64,000 nucleotides of DNA, from positions 143,758 through 207,757 of the forward strand of contig NZ_QAJR01000005.1 of the NCBI RefSeq assembly GCF_003852545.1. Reading direction: 5' to 3'. Positions 49,178 through 58,236 of the stretch are shown here, in pieces (the stretch's first letter is position 1; each line of letters opens with the position of its first letter). The position numbers and the translations under genes are program-made. The stretch is from Acidovorax sp. FJL06 (lineage in GTDB: Bacteria; Pseudomonadota; Gammaproteobacteria; Burkholderiales; Burkholderiaceae_C). The notes under the pieces were generated by a model, which ran no database searches, was not told the origin of the DNA, and saw only the letters and a program-made list of their open reading frames with translations.

Positions 49178-49253
49178 TGGTGGGTCCTGACGGTCTCGAA
49201 CCGCCGACCTACTCCGTGTAAAGGAGCCGCTCTACCAACTGAGCTAAGGACCC
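49178..49253 (-). tRNA. tRNA-Val (anticodon TAC)
   Basis: The acceptor GGGTCCT/AGGACCC, the anticodon arm GCTCC-TTTACAC-GGAGT and the T-arm GGCGG-TTCGAGA-CCGTC are present, with ACCA encoded at the 3' end. Confidence 0.93.
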
Positions 49254-49269
49254 CACCTAAACTTGATCC

Positions 49270-49542
49270 TCAGTTCAAGGCATCTTTCAATGCCTTGCCA
49301 GGACGGAACTTTGGAACTTTAGCAGCTTTGATTTTAATCGTAGCGCCGGTACGGGGATTGCGACCCGTGCGGGCTGCGCGCTTGCCCACTGCGAACGTGC
49401 CAAAACCGACGAGCGACACCGTGCCGCCCTTCTTGAGAGTCTTCTTGACAGCCTCGATCGTAGATTCCAGAGCACGCGCAGCAGCGGCCTTGGAGATGTC
49501 GGCGTTGGTAGCGATGTGCTCGATCAGTTCGGTTTTGTTCAC
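49270..49542 (-). CDS. hupB: DNA-binding protein HU
   Basis: This encodes 90 residues starting at GTG 49542 with GAGAGG upstream. It is a full HU/IHF family protein: [27 protein letters not shown], then [41 protein letters not shown], including the RxGRNPxTG arm that inserts into DNA. It bends and compacts the nucleoid. HU genes often stand near tRNA and ppiD genes, and tRNA-Val follows it here. Confidence 0.95.
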   Translation of the reverse strand: MNKTELIEHIATNADISKAAAARALESTIEAVKKTLKKGGTVSLVGFGTFAVGKRAARTGRNPRTGATIKIKAAKVPKFRPGKALKDALN

Positions 49543-49843
49543 AAGAAGCCTCTCGGAAAAGAGTTGATGGAATGTCTCGCGGATATCTGGTCTTCACACG
49601 TCTGACGGCACAGCCGAAGGCTGTTGGAGAGCAGGCGGGGGAATGACTGGCATACACAGCAGTGGCTGCTGCATCAGATTAAAGCCATCGAGTTTCAGAG
49701 TGTCAATACAGCACGCTGCTTTGACGCAGCGTTGCAATGAATTCTAGTCGTATTTCACGCTGCGACAGGGCTTGCAGGCGGGTTTTGTCTCATACACGCC
49801 GTATGGGCAGCATCCCGGATTGACACCCCAATTTCAGTGCCAC
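49543..49843. other. Intergenic region between HU and the dehydrogenase gene
   Basis: These 301 bases hold the hupB promoter region on the minus strand and the 3' end of the dehydrogenase transcript. I see no gene, no clear terminator and no repeat in it. Confidence 0.5.
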
Positions 49844-50938
49844 TCAAACGGCTGACAGGGCCTCGGCAATGGCTTTGCCAACGTCCTGCGTGCGGGCCTT
49901 TCCGCCCAGATCGGGAGTGCGCGGCCCGCCACTTTGGGGGTCCAGCACAGCCTCGATCGCGGCCAGCACCGCATCGTGCGCGGCCCGGTAACCCAGGAAG
50001 TCGAGCATCATCGCGCCGCACCAGATCTGGCCGATCGGATTGGCAATGCCCTGCCCCGCAATGTCGGGCGCCGAGCCATGCACGGGCTCGAACAGCGATG
50101 GCATGGTGCGCGTGGGATTGAGGTTGGCGCTGGGCGCGATGCCGATGGTGCCAGTGCAGGCCGGGCCCAGGTCCGAAAGGATGTCGCCAAACAGGTTGCT
50201 GGCCACCACCACATCAAAGAAGTCGGGGCGCTGCACGAAGTGGGCCGTGAGGATGTCGATGTGAAACTTGTCCACCGTCACATCCGGGTAGGCCTTGGCC
50301 ATCTCGGCCACGCGCTCGTCCCAGTAGGGCATGGTGATGGCGATGCCGTTGGACTTGGTGGCGCTGGTCAGGTGCTTCTTGGGGCGCGACTGGGCCAGGT
50401 CGAAAGCGAACTTGAGCACGCGGTCCACGCCGTGGCGGGACATCACCGTTTCCTGCATCACGATCTCGCGCGGGGTGCCTTCGTACATGCGCCCGCCGAT
50501 GCTGGAGTATTCGCCTTCGGTGTTCTCGCGCACGATGAGCATGTCGATCTCGCCGGGCAGGCGCGGACTGCCATCGCGGCGCACCACGGGCGCGATCACC
50601 CCCGGCATGAGGCGTGCGGGGCGCAGGTTGATGTACTGGTCAAACTCGCGGCGAAACAGCAGCAGCGAACCCCAGAGCGAGACATGGTCGGCGATCTTTT
50701 CGGGCCAGCCCACGGCGCCGAAGTAGATGGCCTCGTGGCCGCCGATCTGTTCCTTCCAGTTGTCGGGCAGCATCTTGCCGTGCTTCTCGCAGTAGTCCCA
50801 GCTCGAGAAGTCGAAATGGTCGAACTGCAGGTCGATGCCAAATTTGCGCGCAGCCACGTCCAGCACACGCAGGCCTTCGGGCATGACCTCTTTGCCAATG
50901 CCGTCGCCAGCCACCACGGCAATGCGGTGTTTCGCCAT
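49844..50938 (-). CDS. Tartrate/D-malate-type dehydrogenase
   Basis: This encodes 364 residues. It is an isocitrate/isopropylmalate dehydrogenase family member: AVVAGDGIGKEVMPEGLRVLD at the start, LLLFRREFDQYINLRPARLMPGV, MLIVRENTEGEYSSIGGRMYEGT, then NLFGDILSDLGPACTGTIGIAPSANLN and FEPVHGSAPDIAGQGIANPIG. The WDYCEKHGKMLPDNW insert is typical of tartrate dehydrogenase/decarboxylase (TtuC) and DmlA rather than LeuB. It oxidises tartrate or D-malate with NAD+. Substrate choice cannot be fixed from sequence. Confidence 0.85.
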   Translation of the reverse strand: MAKHRIAVVAGDGIGKEVMPEGLRVLDVAARKFGIDLQFDHFDFSSWDYCEKHGKMLPDNWKEQIGGHEAIYFGAVGWPEKIADHVSLWGSLLLFRREFDQYINLRPARLMPGVIAPVVRRDGSPRLPGEIDMLIVRENTEGEYSSIGGRMYEGTPREIVMQETVMSRHGVDRVLKFAFDLAQSRPKKHLTSATKSNGIAITMPYWDERVAEMAKAYPDVTVDKFHIDILTAHFVQRPDFFDVVVASNLFGDILSDLGPACTGTIGIAPSANLNPTRTMPSLFEPVHGSAPDIAGQGIANPIGQIWCGAMMLDFLGYRAAHDAVLAAIEAVLDPQSGGPRTPDLGGKARTQDVGKAIAEALSAV

Positions 50939-50956
50939 GCAAACGCTCCTGAAAAT

Positions 50957-50992
50957 ATAGCTGCCAGCGCTTATCCAGAGCGCGCAAGCAGC
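50957..50992. repeat. Degenerate Comamonadaceae palindromic repeat
   Basis: The segment contains ATAGCTGCCAGCGCTTATCC and then a decayed right arm. It is related to the intact copy at 53696-53745. Confidence 0.5.
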
Positions 50993-51008
50993 ACAAAAAA
51001 CTTGGGGT

Positions 51009-51575
51009 CTACTTGACGCGGGCCCGGATCTCGGGGAGCGCCTTCTGCAGGTAATACACCATGGACCAGACCGTGAGCACCGCCGATGCCCAGATGAGCC
51101 AGGTGCCCCACACGCCCGTGTCGATCACGCCGAACAGGCGCCCGTCGTACAGCAGGAAAGGGATGGCCAGCATCTGCACCGTGGTCTTGACCTTGCCGAT
51201 CATGTGCACGGCCACGCTCTTGCTCGCACCGATCTGCGCCATCCATTCGCGCAGGGCCGAGATCGCGATCTCGCGGCCGATGATGATGAGCGCCACAAAC
51301 ACATCGGCGCGCTGCAGATGCACCAGCACCAGCAGCGACGCACACACCAGAAACTTATCGGCCACCGGGTCGAGGAACGCGCCGAAGGATGAGGTCTGAT
51401 TGAGCTTGCGGGCCAGGTAGCCGTCCAGCCAGTCGGTGGCGGCAAACACCACGAACATCACGGTGGCAATCAGGTTGCGCGTGGCCGGGTCCAGTGGCGC
51501 ATAGAACACCCCCACGATCAAAGGTATCGCGACGATGCGCGTCCAGGTCATCAAGGTGGGGATAGTCCAGAACAT
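51009..51575 (-). CDS. pgsA: CDP-diacylglycerol-glycerol-3-phosphate 3-phosphatidyltransferase
   Basis: This encodes 188 residues from ATG 51575 (MFWTIPTLMTWTRIVAIPLIVG). DWLDGYLARKLNQTSSFGAFLDPVADKF (about 53-80) is the CDP-alcohol phosphatidyltransferase motif D-G-x2-A-R-x8-G-x3-D-x3-D. It has four to five membrane helices. It makes phosphatidylglycerol phosphate in the inner membrane. It lies 45 bases after uvrC on the same strand, an order common in proteobacteria. Confidence 0.93.
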   Translation of the reverse strand: MFWTIPTLMTWTRIVAIPLIVGVFYAPLDPATRNLIATVMFVVFAATDWLDGYLARKLNQTSSFGAFLDPVADKFLVCASLLVLVHLQRADVFVALIIIGREIAISALREWMAQIGASKSVAVHMIGKVKTTVQMLAIPFLLYDGRLFGVIDTGVWGTWLIWASAVLTVWSMVYYLQKALPEIRARVK

Positions 51576-51620
51576 GGCGGCGATTGTGTCACGGCACGGC
51601 AATGGCGCCGTCGATAAGGC

Positions 51621-53651
51621 CTATCTCAGCGCCCGATAAATTTCTTCGGCCAATTCGCGCGAGATCCCGTCCACCGTGGCCAGGTCTTCCACGCTGGCCG
51701 AGGCCACGCCGCGCACCCCGCCAAACCGCTGCAGCAGCCGCGCCCGCTTCTTGGGGCCTACGCCCGCAATCTCTTCGAGCTGCCCGCCGCCCACACGCAC
51801 CTTGGCCCGTGCGGCGCGCATGCCGGTGATGGCAAAGCGGTGCGCCTCATCACGGATCTGCGCCACCAGCATCAGCGCGGCCGAATCCTTGCCCAGGTAG
51901 ACCTTCTCGCGCCCGTCGGCAAACACCAGCTCTTCCAGGCCCACCTTGCGGCCCTCGCCCTTCTCGACCCCCACAATGCGGGTCAGGTCCAGCCCCAGCG
52001 CGGTGAACACCTCGCGCGCCACGCCCACCTGGCCCTTGCCACCGTCGATCAGCACCAGGTCGGGCAGACGCGCCTGGCCCTTGGGGCGGGCTGCGGCTTG
52101 CGCCTCGGGCGACTTTGCGTAGTCAATGCCCCCCTCCTCGCGCTGCGCCTCCACCACCTTGCTGTAGCGGCGCGTGAGCACCTGGCGCATGGCTGCGTAG
52201 TCGTCGCCCCCCGTGATGCCTTCGATCTTGTAGCGGCGGTATTCGCTGCTTTGCATCTTGTGGTGGTGGAACACCACACACGACGCCTGGGTGGATTCGC
52301 CCGCCGTGTGCGAGATGTCGAAACACTCGATGGTGAGCTGGTCCAGGTCTTCGGGTGGCAGATCCAGCGCCTCGGCCAGCGCCCGCGTGCGGGCCTGCTG
52401 CGAGCCCTCCTCGGCCAGCAGACGGGCCAGTTGCAGGTCGGCGTTTTTCTGCGCCATGTCCAGCCAGGCGCGGCGCTGCTCGCGGGGCTGGTGGATGGCG
52501 TTCACGCGCAGGCCACTTTGTTCGGTGAGTGCGTCCAGCAAGGCCTTGTCCACCGGCACGCTGGTCACCAGCAGTGGGGGCACGGGCACGCCGATGTAGT
52601 GCTGGGCGATGAAGGCTTCGAGCACCAGCGCCTCCACGGGTCGGGTGGTTTGGGCCGGGGCTATGGCTGCATCCTCGGCACCCGCCATGCCCTCCGCAGC
52701 GTCGCTCCCCTCACCGCCCTCTTCCGCATACACCGCCGCAGCGTCTTCCACATGCACCGGAAAGTACGGCCGGTCCCCCAGGTGGCGGCCACCGCGCACC
52801 ATGGCCAGGTTCACGCAGGCACGGCCGCCTTGCACGCGCACCGCGAGGATGTCCACGTCCTTGTCATCCACCGTCTCGATGGACTGCTGGTGCAGCACGC
52901 GCGACAGCGCCTGGATCTGGTTGCGCACCTCGGCGGCCTGCTCGAATTCGAGCTTGTCCGAATGCGCCATCATGCGCGCCTCCAGCGCCTGCAGCAGCTC
53001 CTGCGTTTCGCCGCGCAGCAGCGCCTCAGCATGGGACACGTCAGCGGCATAAGCCTCGGGCGAGATCAGGTCCACACAAGGCCCGGTGCAGCGCTTGATC
53101 TGGTACAGCAGGCAGGGCCGCGTGCGGTTGGCAAACACCGTGTCTTCGCAGGTGCGCAGCCGGAACACCTTTTGCAGCAGCTGAATGGTTTCCTTCACGG
53201 CCCAGGCGCTGGGATAGGGGCCAAAGTAGCGGTGCTTTTTGTCCACCGCGCCCCGGTAGTACGCCATGCGCGGAAACACCTGGCCCGGCGCATCGCCCCG
53301 CGTGTGGGCGCCGGGCGTGCCGGTGATCTTGAGGTAGGGGTAGCTCTTGTCGTCGCGGAACAGGATGTTGAACTTGGGGTTCAGCGTCTTGATGAGGTTG
53401 TTTTCGAGCAGCAGCGCCTCGGCCTCGGAGCGCACCACCGTGGTCTCCATGCGCACGATCTTGCTGACCATGTGGCCGATGCGCGTGCCGCCATGGTTCT
53501 TCTGGAAATAGCTGGACACCCGGCGCTTGAGGTTGAGCGCCTTGCCCACGTACAGCAGCGCATCCTGCGCGTCGAAATAGCGGTACACACCCGGCAACGC
53601 GGGCAACGCAGCCACCTGCGCGAGGAGTTCTTCGGAATGCACATCAGACAT
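51621..53651 (-). CDS. uvrC: Excinuclease ABC subunit C
   Basis: This encodes 676 residues from ATG 53651. Its parts are the GIY-YIG nuclease ([31 protein letters not shown], residues 18-48), a cysteine cluster ([25 protein letters not shown]), a UVR motif (about 215-240), the RNase-H-like nuclease ([20 protein letters not shown]) and C-terminal helix-hairpin-helices ([18 protein letters not shown]). It cuts on both sides of lesions bound by UvrAB. The insert [21 protein letters not shown] near residue 330 is a low-complexity expansion. Confidence 0.95.
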   Translation of the reverse strand: MSDVHSEELLAQVAALPALPGVYRYFDAQDALLYVGKALNLKRRVSSYFQKNHGGTRIGHMVSKIVRMETTVVRSEAEALLLENNLIKTLNPKFNILFRDDKSYPYLKITGTPGAHTRGDAPGQVFPRMAYYRGAVDKKHRYFGPYPSAWAVKETIQLLQKVFRLRTCEDTVFANRTRPCLLYQIKRCTGPCVDLISPEAYAADVSHAEALLRGETQELLQALEARMMAHSDKLEFEQAAEVRNQIQALSRVLHQQSIETVDDKDVDILAVRVQGGRACVNLAMVRGGRHLGDRPYFPVHVEDAAAVYAEEGGEGSDAAEGMAGAEDAAIAPAQTTRPVEALVLEAFIAQHYIGVPVPPLLVTSVPVDKALLDALTEQSGLRVNAIHQPREQRRAWLDMAQKNADLQLARLLAEEGSQQARTRALAEALDLPPEDLDQLTIECFDISHTAGESTQASCVVFHHHKMQSSEYRRYKIEGITGGDDYAAMRQVLTRRYSKVVEAQREEGGIDYAKSPEAQAAARPKGQARLPDLVLIDGGKGQVGVAREVFTALGLDLTRIVGVEKGEGRKVGLEELVFADGREKVYLGKDSAALMLVAQIRDEAHRFAITGMRAARAKVRVGGGQLEEIAGVGPKKRARLLQRFGGVRGVASASVEDLATVDGISRELAEEIYRALR

Positions 53652-53695
53652 GGTGCGTATTGTGGCCCCGCGCGCAGCCTGCCCCATTCACTATC

Positions 53696-53745
53696 AAATA
53701 AATAGCTACTAGCGCTTATCCAACAAGCGCTAGTAGCCATTTTCA
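53696..53745. repeat. Intact palindromic repeat (REP-like)
   Basis: GCTACTAGCGCTT (53705-53717) and AAGCGCTAGTAGC (53725-53737) form a perfect 13-bp stem with a 7-base loop. AAATA precedes it and CATTTT follows. Related copies lie at 50957, 59575, 60017 and 61245. It stands between uvrC and the Bug gene and could end the Bug transcript. Confidence 0.8.
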
Positions 53746-53759
53746 TCAAAACGCCCGGA

Positions 53760-54740
53760 TCACTCCGCCTCGATCTTCGAGGTCTTCACCACCGTGGCCC
53801 AGTTCGCCAGATCCGCCCTCACCTTGTCACCCAGCTGCGCAGGGGTCTGGTAGTCAGCCGTGGCGCCCTGCTCCTGCGCCTTTTGCTGGAAGGCGGCGCC
53901 CTGCACCACGGTGCGGATGTCGGCCGTGAGCTTGTCCACCACGGCCTTGGGCACGGCGGCCGGGGCGAACACGGCAAACCACGAGGTGGCATCGACCTTG
54001 GGGTAGCCCGCCTCGGCCGTGGTGGGCACATCGGGCAGGCTGGGCAGGCGCTGTTTGCCCGTCACGGCCAGCACGCGCAGCTTGCCTGCGGCGATGTGCG
54101 GCATGAAGGGCGGCGCGGTGCCAAAGGTCAGGTCCACCTGGCCGCCCAGCAGGTCCTGCAACGCGGGGCCCGTGCCTTTGTAGGGCACGTGGACCATCTT
54201 GATGGCACCCTGCTGCTCCAGCATGGCGCCCGTGACATGCTGCAGCGAGCCGTTGCCCGACGAAGCGTAGTTGAGCTTGCCGGGATTGGCCTTGGCGTAA
54301 GCGATGAGTTCAGCCAGCGTCTTCACCGGCAGGTCATTGCGCACCACGATGATCTGCGGAGCCGAGATGACATTGGCCACGGGCTGGAAGTCGCTCTGCT
54401 CCCACTGCTTTTGTTTGGTGATGTGGGGCGAGATGACGTGGTAGCCCGAATACTGCATGAGCAGCGTGTAGCCATCGGCCTCGGCGCGCTTGACGGCGCT
54501 GGCCGCAATGTTGCCGTTGCCCCCGCCCTTGTTGTCTGCGATGACCGATTGGCCCAGCACCGGCGCCAGCGCCTGCGCCAGCATGCGGGCCGACAGGTCG
54601 GTGGTGCCACCAGCGGCGGTGGGCACCACCAGGGTCACGTTCTTGGACGGGTAAGCGCCCTGCGCCGCTGCGTGGCCGATGAAGCCGGCGGCCAGTGCGG
54701 CAAGGGCCAGGGTGGTGAACTGTTTGCGGGTGGTTTTCAT
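53760..54740 (-). CDS. Bug family (TctC) periplasmic solute-binding protein 1
   Basis: This encodes 326 residues from ATG 54740 (MKTTRKQFTTLALAALAAGFIGHAAAQ, a signal peptide ending AAAQ). YPSKNVTLVVPTAAGGTTDLSARMLAQ and the later VHVPYKGTGPALQDLLGGQVDLTF are the hallmarks of Bug/TctC binding proteins, which capture carboxylates. No TctA/TctB transporter genes are adjacent, as is usual for the many Bug genes of this group. The ligand may be a substrate of the HMG-lyase/CoA-transferase pair to the right. Confidence 0.9.
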   Translation of the reverse strand: MKTTRKQFTTLALAALAAGFIGHAAAQGAYPSKNVTLVVPTAAGGTTDLSARMLAQALAPVLGQSVIADNKGGGNGNIAASAVKRAEADGYTLLMQYSGYHVISPHITKQKQWEQSDFQPVANVISAPQIIVVRNDLPVKTLAELIAYAKANPGKLNYASSGNGSLQHVTGAMLEQQGAIKMVHVPYKGTGPALQDLLGGQVDLTFGTAPPFMPHIAAGKLRVLAVTGKQRLPSLPDVPTTAEAGYPKVDATSWFAVFAPAAVPKAVVDKLTADIRTVVQGAAFQQKAQEQGATADYQTPAQLGDKVRADLANWATVVKTSKIEAE

Positions 54741-54820
54741 GAAAGCGATGTCTCCGTCGTTGTCGTTGTTGTCAAAAATCTGAGTCGCAGGAAGCAGGAA
54801 GGCGCAGAGAAAGCACCCGG

Positions 54821-55801
54821 TCAATCCACCGTAGCGCCCGTGTCCTTGACCACGCGGCTCCACTTGGGCAGGTCGGACTGCACCAGCGCGGCCAGCTGTG
54901 CGGCGCTGCCCTTGAAGGGCTCGCAGCCCACGGTGGCCAGCTTGTCCACCACGTCCTTGTGCTCCAGCGCACGGGCCACTTCGGCTTGCAACTGCGCCAC
55001 GATGGGCGCAGGCGTGCCGGCCGGGGCAAACAGCGCATACCACGGCGCCTGGCCAAAGCCCTTGATCGTCTCGCCAATGGTGGGCGCATCGGGCAGCGCA
55101 GCCACGCGCTTTTCATTGACCACGCCCAGCACCTTGAGCTTGCCCGCTTTGATGAAGGCAATGGCCGAGGGCAGGCTTTGCACCGACAGCGGCACCTGTC
55201 CGCCCACCACATCGGTGGCGGCTGCCGCCGAGCCCTTGTACGGGATGTGTTGCAGCTGGATGCCGGCGGCCTTTTGCAGCATCTCGCCAATCAGGTGGTT
55301 CAGCGTGCCGTTGCCCGCCGAGGCAATCGCATATTTGCCCGGGTTGGCCTTGGCCAGGGCGACCATCTCGGCCACGGTGTTGCCCGGGAAGGACGGGTGC
55401 GCCACCAGCACATAGCCCGCGGTGGCCACGGGCGCCACGGGCGCAAAGTCCTTCACGGGGTCAAAGCCCGGGCTCTTGTACAGCGCGGGGCCGATCACAT
55501 GGGCGCTGTCGGCCGTCAGCAGCAGCGTGTAGCCATCGTTGCGCGCGCGGGCTGTGGTGCCGGTGGCCAGCGTGCCGCCCGCGCCGGGGCGGTTGTCCAC
55601 GATCACGCTCTGGCCCAGTTGCTCGCTGAGTTTTTGCGCCACCACGCGCGCAATGGCGTCGTTGGCACCGCCCGCCGCCTGGGGTACGACCACGGTGATG
55701 GGTTTGGACGGGTACTTGTCCTGCGCGCCCGCAGCCCAAGCAGCGGAGCACAGCACGGCCGCCGTGAAGATGCGGCGGGACAGTGGGGTGGGGAAGGTCA
55801 T
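54821..55801 (-). CDS. Bug family (TctC) periplasmic solute-binding protein 2
   Basis: This encodes 326 residues. The signal peptide is MTFPTPLSRRIFTAAVLCSAAWAAGAQ. KYPSKPITVVVPQAAGGANDAIARVVAQKLSEQLGQSVIVDNRPGAGG and LQHIPYKGSAAAATDVVGGQVPLS fit the family. It lies 80 bases upstream of the first Bug gene on the same strand. The two proteins differ over most of their length, so this is not a recent duplication. Confidence 0.9.
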   Translation of the reverse strand: MTFPTPLSRRIFTAAVLCSAAWAAGAQDKYPSKPITVVVPQAAGGANDAIARVVAQKLSEQLGQSVIVDNRPGAGGTLATGTTARARNDGYTLLLTADSAHVIGPALYKSPGFDPVKDFAPVAPVATAGYVLVAHPSFPGNTVAEMVALAKANPGKYAIASAGNGTLNHLIGEMLQKAAGIQLQHIPYKGSAAAATDVVGGQVPLSVQSLPSAIAFIKAGKLKVLGVVNEKRVAALPDAPTIGETIKGFGQAPWYALFAPAGTPAPIVAQLQAEVARALEHKDVVDKLATVGCEPFKGSAAQLAALVQSDLPKWSRVVKDTGATVD

Positions 55802-55847
55802 GGCTTTTGTCTCCTGGTGTTATGGGTGAATGCAGGCTCGCCCGCAT

Positions 55848-56828
55848 TCAGCGGGCAAGCGCCCTGTCGCGGATCGCCTCGAAATCGGCGGGCACCGGGT
55901 GCAGCGCCAGGCGCGGACCCGCCTTGGCGATCTGGCTGGGAATATCGTGGCCGATCAACGCGGGCAGTTGCTGCGCCGCCGCCACCAGTCGTACCAAGTC
56001 CACCCCGGTGTCATAGCCCATCAGCGCCAGCGCGTGCACGATCTCCTCGCTGCACACATTGCCGCTGGCACCGGGTGCGTAGGGGCAGCCGCCCAGGCCG
56101 CCCAGCGAGGCATCGAACCGGTCCGCACCTGCATCGATGGCCGCCAGCACATTGGCCAGCCCCATGCCCCGCGTGTTGTGGAAATGCAGGGTGAAATCCA
56201 CCCCCGGCCAACGCCCGCGGGCCGCCGCCGTGAGCGGGTGCACCTGCGCGGGATGGGCCATGCCCGTGGTGTCGCACAGCGTGATGCCACGCACACCTCG
56301 ATCCACAAAGCGCTGCACCCAGCCGAACACGTCGGCCTCGGCCACATCGCCCTCCATGGGGCAGCCGAACACGCAGGACAGCGACACATTCACCGCCACG
56401 TTGGCGCCCTGCGCCAGGGCCACCACCTGCGCCAGCGCCGCAAACGACTGGTCCTGCGTCATGCGCAGGTTGGCCAGGTTGTGCGTGGCGCTGACCGACA
56501 TCACCAGGTTCAGCTCGTCCGTGCGCGACTCGATGGCGCGCTCGGCACCGCGCAGGTTGGGCACCAGCGCGGTGTAGACGGTGCCCGGGCGGCGCGTGAT
56601 CTCGCGCATCACGACCTCGGCGTCTTTGAGCGCAGGAATGGCCGTGGGCGAGGTGAACGAGGTCACCTCGATCTTGGACAGGCCCGCCGCCGACAGCGCA
56701 TTGCACAGCGCGATCTTGTCGGCCGTGGGCACAAAGGCCTTTTCCATCTGCAGGCCATCGCGCAGGCCGACCTCCTGCATCTGGATGCGGCGGCCTGCGC
56801 CCTGCCACACCGTGTGGGATGCACTCAT
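55848..56828 (-). CDS. HMG-CoA lyase-like enzyme
   Basis: This encodes 326 residues. IQMQEVGLRDGLQMEKAFVPTADK has the DRE-TIM metallolyase start (EVGLRDGLQ). DFTLHFHNTRGMGLANVLAAIDAGADRFDASLGGLGGCPYAPGASGNV (about 207-255) has the metal-binding HxH and the HMG-CoA lyase signature with its catalytic Cys. It should cleave 3-hydroxy-3-methylglutaryl-CoA or a related C5-C6 hydroxyacyl-CoA. The start overlaps the CoA-transferase stop as ATGA, so the two enzymes work together. Confidence 0.9.
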   Translation of the reverse strand: MSASHTVWQGAGRRIQMQEVGLRDGLQMEKAFVPTADKIALCNALSAAGLSKIEVTSFTSPTAIPALKDAEVVMREITRRPGTVYTALVPNLRGAERAIESRTDELNLVMSVSATHNLANLRMTQDQSFAALAQVVALAQGANVAVNVSLSCVFGCPMEGDVAEADVFGWVQRFVDRGVRGITLCDTTGMAHPAQVHPLTAAARGRWPGVDFTLHFHNTRGMGLANVLAAIDAGADRFDASLGGLGGCPYAPGASGNVCSEEIVHALALMGYDTGVDLVRLVAAAQQLPALIGHDIPSQIAKAGPRLALHPVPADFEAIRDRALAR

Positions 56829-58030
56829 TGAATCACCCCCTTGCTGCGCAGCAGCGCGATCTGTTCGGCCGTGAGGCCTGCCTCGGCCAGCACCGCATCG
56901 GTGTCGTCGCCCAGGTGCGGCGCGCTGCTGCGGATGCTGCCGGGCGTGGCCGAGAGCTTGGGCACGATGCCAGGCACTTCCACGCTGTAGCCGTCGCGCG
57001 TTTCTTGCGTCAGCAGCATGTCGCGGGCGCGGTAATGCGGGTCTTCGGCAATGTCCTTGGCGGTGTAGACCTTGCCCGCAGGTACGCGGGCGGCGCCCAG
57101 GGTCTCCATCACCTGCTGCACCGAGCGCGCGGCCGTCCAGGCGCCAATGGCGGCGTCGATTTCGTCCACCCGTGCCACGCGGCCGGTGTTGCTGCCCAGG
57201 TCAGGGGCATCGGCCAGGTCCTGGCGGCCAATCGCGGTCATCAGCCGCTTGAAGATGCTGTCCCCATTGCCCGCCACCAGCACCCAGCCGTCCTGGCAGG
57301 GGTAGGCATTGCTGGGCGCAATGCCCGGCAGCGCGCTGCCTGCGGCCTCGCGCACCGCGCCAAAGGCGCTGTATTCGGGGATCAGGCTTTCCATCACGTT
57401 GAACACGGCCTCGTGCAGCGCCACGTCAATCACCTGGCCTTGGCCGCCGTTGACCTTGCGGTGGTACAGCGCCGTGAGCACGCCGATGGTGCCGTGCAGC
57501 GCCGCCAGCGTGTCGCCAATCGACACGCCCACGCGCACCGGCACGCGGCCCGGTTCGGCCGTCAGGTGGCGCAGGCCGCCCATGGCCTCGCCGATCACGC
57601 CAAAGCCCGGCAGGTCCCGGTAGGGCCCGGTCTGGCCGTAGCCCGAGATGCGCAGGATCACGAGGCCAGGGTTGAGCGCGTGCAGTTCGTCGGGCGACAT
57701 GCCCCAGCCTTCGAGCGTGCCGGGGCGGAAGTTCTCGACCAGCACATCGGCCTCGGCAATCAGCTGGCGGGCTATTGTTTGGCCTTCCTTCTGGCGCAGG
57801 TCCAGCGCCACCGAGCGTTTGTTGCGCGACTGCACCTGCCACCAGACGGACGTGCCCTCCTTGATCAGGCGCCAGTTGCGCAGCGGGTCGCCGGCTTCAG
57901 GAGCCTCGATCTTGATCACGTCGGCGCCAAATTCGCCCAGCGTCTTGCCGCAGAAGGGTCCGGCGATGAGCTGGCCCATTTCGATGACGCGCACGCCCTG
58001 CAATGCAGCAGGGGAAGGGATGGAATCCAT
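56825..58030 (-). CDS. Family III (CaiB/BaiF) CoA transferase
   Basis: This encodes 401 residues. GVRVIEMGQLIAGPFCGKTLGEFGADVIKIEAPEAGDPLR is the family N-terminus. VRVGVSIGDTLAALHG (about residue 170) carries the catalytic aspartate. Relatives such as SUGCT move CoA from succinyl-CoA to hydroxymethylglutarate or glutarate. Coupling to an HMG-CoA-lyase-like gene suggests activation of a free hydroxy-dicarboxylate followed by cleavage. It is divergent from the LysR gene. Confidence 0.88.
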   Translation of the reverse strand: MDSIPSPAALQGVRVIEMGQLIAGPFCGKTLGEFGADVIKIEAPEAGDPLRNWRLIKEGTSVWWQVQSRNKRSVALDLRQKEGQTIARQLIAEADVLVENFRPGTLEGWGMSPDELHALNPGLVILRISGYGQTGPYRDLPGFGVIGEAMGGLRHLTAEPGRVPVRVGVSIGDTLAALHGTIGVLTALYHRKVNGGQGQVIDVALHEAVFNVMESLIPEYSAFGAVREAAGSALPGIAPSNAYPCQDGWVLVAGNGDSIFKRLMTAIGRQDLADAPDLGSNTGRVARVDEIDAAIGAWTAARSVQQVMETLGAARVPAGKVYTAKDIAEDPHYRARDMLLTQETRDGYSVEVPGIVPKLSATPGSIRSSAPHLGDDTDAVLAEAGLTAEQIALLRSKGVIQ

Positions 58031-58236
58031 GGAAATAGTTGTCTCCTGTGGGATCTGATGCCAAGTGGCTTTGGGCCATCAGCCCGAACGGTATGGGTTG
58101 GACGAAGAATCTTGTGAACCCTGGGCTTGCCAGCGCGAATGGTGCACATAGTCCACCCTCCTGCAAAACGCTCAAGCAACAAGCCGCCATCGCAAACCGG
58201 CATGGCATGCAGGGAGCTTGCTACCATCAGCACCCC
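58031..58236. promoter_or_regulatory. Divergent promoter region between CoA transferase and LysR genes
   Basis: These 206 bases separate two divergent genes, the usual place for LysR binding sites. I could not pick a single T-N11-A box with confidence. No other gene is supported here. Confidence 0.5.

Noticed and set aside
47068-49260. tRNA-Val and tRNA-His as part of the prophage
   Set aside because: Both are canonical host tRNAs with encoded CCA and their own terminators, separated from the prophage by tRNA-Arg and interspersed with ppiD and HU.
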